Below, one piece after another: positions 5,643 through 7,493 of a stretch of DNA of 7,493 nucleotides. The notes beneath the pieces were generated by a model. The model saw only the letters and a program-made list of their open reading frames with translations, had not been told where the DNA came from and made no database searches. Numbering within the stretch: position 1 is the stretch's first letter; every line of letters begins with the position of its first letter. The stretch covers positions 1 to 7,493 of the forward strand of contig MGNI01000183.1 of assembly GCA_001795115.1 (NCBI GenBank), written 5' to 3'. The position numbers and the translations under genes were made by a program. This DNA is from Chloroflexi bacterium RBG_16_48_8 (lineage in GTDB: Bacteria > Chloroflexota > Anaerolineae > Anaerolineales > E44-bin32).

Positions 5643-7493
5643 CTACGGCCTGTTGACCGTGATGCTTGTTCCGTTGCTATCTCCATCTGGATCATGATTA
5701 TCAGCAGCAATATAAGTAAACGTCGTATGTGTCAAATTGTCAACCCTGAAGGTGGTATTTGACTGGGTTCTCCAGATGTTGCCGCTGATGCTCGAACATC
5801 GCCCATCACTGCCCGTTGTGCAGGAACCGGAGCCGGAGTAACCACCCGTCCATGTGCCACTGACTGTGGCATTGGCTACAGGGTTATGGCTAGAGTCATG
5901 CACTGTAATGGTAACCGTTGCACTCCACACCCAATTTCCATAAACCCAGCGGCTGCTTCGATCCAGATCTCCGACGTGCATCGTGGCTCCACTGGGTGTA
6001 TGGGTGGGTGTCGGTGGAATGGGAGTATTTGTGGGCGTAGGAGGGACAGTTGTATTTGTCGGCGTTGGTGGAATCGAAGTGTTCGTAGCAGTGGGTGGAA
6101 TCGCAGTATTGGTTGCAGTCGGTGAAATGGGGGTATTTGTGGGCGTCGGTGGAATGGGTGTATTTGTGGGTGTCGGTGGAATGGGTGTATTTGTGGGTGT
6201 CGGCGGAATGGGTGTATTTGTGGGTGTCAGTGGAATGGGTGTATTTGTAGGTGTCGGTGGAATGGGTGTATTTGTCGGAGCAGGACCTCCAGATACCCCA
6301 TCAATTACCAGCGCAAAGGGCTGGGGACCATTGGGGACGTTATAGCCCTTCACCTCAACCTTCCAGGTGCCGGATGCAGCGGACTGGACATAAACATTCT
6401 CAACATTGTTGATCCGATCGAGGCTGCCGCCTGTTTGCGACCAGCCAGCGCTGAAGACATTCCCCTTGTATTGAGCACCACCTGGTGCTGTCACCACAAG
6501 ATCCAGGTCGTTCACCAGAGCCTTCGAGGCAGCTGTTGTCCCGGGATAATCGGTCCAGACCAAGGTGACTTTGAAGGGACTGCCACTGCTGCTGATGTTG
6601 AATTGATAGGTAGCTGTGGCATTTGTATTTAGGCCAGGTGTCGCATCTACAAATTCATGACTCCCATCCGTGGCGTTGCCGATATCAGCCCTGCCCCAAC
6701 CCTCATGGTTGTTGGGGATGGGATAGTCATTATCATTGACGCCATCGTTGTTCTCGTCCAACATGTCCACAGCCGAATTGATGAGTGTAGCTTTCACCAA
6801 GGCGGCGCTGGCGCTGTGGCTATAGTCCTTCTCATAGTAGTCACGTAACACTGCGGCACCACCTGCTACAAGCGGGTTAGACATCGAGGTGCCCCCCATG
6901 TATTTATAGTATTGGTTCAGCGGGAAGCCCCATCCATCATATTGGAAAAGCCCATTCCGCGGATTGGTGGATGAGTCATAGCCCTCCTGATAGAGATTGG
7001 AATAATTGGAAAGGACATAGGTGCCCGGAGCTACAACATCAGGCTTGATCCGACCATCGTCCGTAGGTCCTCGGCTGGAAAACGCCACCATCTGTTCTGC
7101 GTTTCCAGCAGCAGGATCGCCTGCTATCGGATTGACTTTATAGTCATCTGGCCATGCTTCGCCGTAGGTGAAAATCTCGTTCATTCCACCTTGGCTTGCG
7201 CAACTATTCCCATCTGGATTGGTATACGTCAGGCTTGGGTCGCATTCATAATGCCCTTGTCGATCCTGTTCGCTGGCGCCGATGGAGAGGATATTCTTGG
7301 CTGTGGCTGGCGAGCCCATTGAATCTTCATCCACATAGCCGTTGTTATTGGCATCGATCCCGGCATTACCTGCTGAGGTTGTAACCAGGAAGTCGGCATG
7401 GTTCCACATAAATCGATCTGTGGTGACGGCATCATCGCTGTACTCTCCCGCCGCGGTACTGCCCCAGGAGTTTGAATGAATCAAGGCCCCATC
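5643..7493 (-). CDS. KP-43-type subtilisin-like serine protease with Thr/Pro linker and C-terminal Ig-like domain, 5'-truncated
   Basis: 616 visible residues; the frame runs off the right edge, so the signal peptide, any propeptide and the catalytic Asp and His lie outside. The visible part opens in the S8 core: G-A-L-I-H-S-N-S-W-G (2-11), S-A-G-N with oxyanion Asn43, FSSRGP (139-144), and G-G-T-S-M-S-N-P (200-207) with nucleophile Ser203. A beta jelly-roll domain follows (about 288-400; LVWTDYPGT, LVNDLDLVV, NNVENV). Core and jelly-roll closely match my memory of the alkaline protease KP-43. Residues 406-501 are a Thr/Pro linker of ten 9-residue units plus a partial one. Residues 504-616 are an Ig-like domain (MHVGDLD to NHDPDGDSNGTS) with Cys558 and Cys566. 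Relative to KP-43 there is an insertion at about 74-135 with Cys84 and Cys98. Calcium-loop-like segments occur at 47-55 and 246-254. Expected role: secreted or surface endopeptidase. Confidence 0.92.
   Translation of the reverse strand, partial: DGALIHSNSWGSTAAGEYSDDAVTTDRFMWNHADFLVTTSAGNAGIDANNNGYVDEDSMGSPATAKNILSIGASEQDRQGHYECDPSLTYTNPDGNSCASQGGMNEIFTYGEAWPDDYKVNPIAGDPAAGNAEQMVAFSSRGPTDDGRIKPDVVAPGTYVLSNYSNLYQEGYDSSTNPRNGLFQYDGWGFPLNQYYKYMGGTSMSNPLVAGGAAVLRDYYEKDYSHSASAALVKATLINSAVDMLDENNDGVNDNDYPIPNNHEGWGRADIGNATDGSHEFVDATPGLNTNATATYQFNISSSGSPFKVTLVWTDYPGTTAASKALVNDLDLVVTAPGGAQYKGNVFSAGWSQTGGSLDRINNVENVYVQSAASGTWKVEVKGYNVPNGPQPFALVIDGVSGGPAPTNTPIPPTPTNTPIPLTPTNTPIPPTPTNTPIPPTPTNTPIPPTPTNTPISPTATNTAIPPTATNTSIPPTPTNTTVPPTPTNTPIPPTPTHTPSGATMHVGDLDRSSRWVYGNWVWSATVTITVHDSSHNPVANATVSGTWTGGYSGSGSCTTGSDGRCSSISGNIWRTQSNTTFRVDNLTHTTFTYIAADNHDPDGDSNGTSITVNRP
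5994..6278 (-). repeat. 27-bp in-frame tandem repeat coding the PTNTPIPPT linker
   Basis: Ten full 27-bp units and one partial unit encode 9-residue repeats of the type PTNTPIPPT. The protein-N-terminal half (about 6125-6278) has nearly identical units at base level; the other half is diverged (ATNTAIPPT, ATNTSIPPT, PTNTTVPPT). The repeat keeps frame throughout and joins the protease/jelly-roll part to the Ig-like domain, most likely as a flexible, extended spacer. Confidence 0.95.

Noticed and set aside
5994..6278. CRISPR-like appearance of regularly spaced repeats
   Set aside because: The units are contiguous and in frame with no unique spacers, inside a clear protease gene.
5983..6345. 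A + strand frame of 120 codons rich in Val-Gly-Gly-Met
   Set aside because: It is the antisense reading of the Thr/Pro linker repeats; its periodicity comes only from the 27-bp unit.
7482..7484. TTG at 7484 (-) as start of the subtilase
   Set aside because: The preceding in-frame codons D-G-A continue the S8 core G-A-L-I-H-S-N-S-W-G, and the catalytic Asp and His must lie further upstream.

Overview
The window looks like chromosomal sequence from a member of the Chloroflexota, probably Anaerolineae-like. This is inferred from three things seen in the sequence: Thr/Pro-rich linkers behind the export signals and a long PTNTPIPPT-type tandem linker in the secreted protease, the QW/WW-P membrane-protein family, and a balanced base composition with Shine-Dalgarno-led genes. 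No rRNA, tRNA or housekeeping marker is present, so the placement stays tentative.

Layout: (1) 2-1324 (+), the 3' part of a lipoprotein that is an Asp-box (BNR/YCF48-like) beta-propeller; its start lies left of the window. (2) 1373-1401, a perfect hairpin shared as a bidirectional terminator with the convergent gene at 1474-2175 (-), a six-helix membrane protein with an internal repeat. (3) 2176-2632, a non-coding divergent region with candidate promoters and two compact inverted repeats. (4) 2633-4663 (+), a secreted, probably lipid-anchored S41-family peptidase with its own N-terminal domain, a PDZ domain and a candidate Ser-His-Glu (tricorn/CPAF-like) active site; it ends in a strong terminator at 4737-4768. 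(5) 4970-5539 (+), a small class I SAM-dependent methyltransferase with its own candidate promoter. (6) 5571-5603, a hairpin between convergent genes. (7) 5643-7493 (-), the C-terminal 616 residues of a KP-43-type subtilisin-like protease carrying a jelly-roll domain, a ten-unit Thr/Pro linker and a C-terminal Ig-like domain; its 5' end lies right of the window.

Four of the five genes encode envelope or exported proteins. Every gene boundary carries either a terminator-like hairpin or a divergent gap, so they look like independent transcription units rather than an operon. A shared role in extracellular protein turnover is only loosely suggested by the two proteases. I see no sign of a mobile element, CRISPR array, phage or defence/toxin system, and no convincing case for a wholly undescribed system. 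The most interesting points are the S41 active site (no Lys at the Ctp-type position, Cys pair around the Ser), the homogenised tandem linker repeats, and the inverted repeats upstream of the S41 gene.
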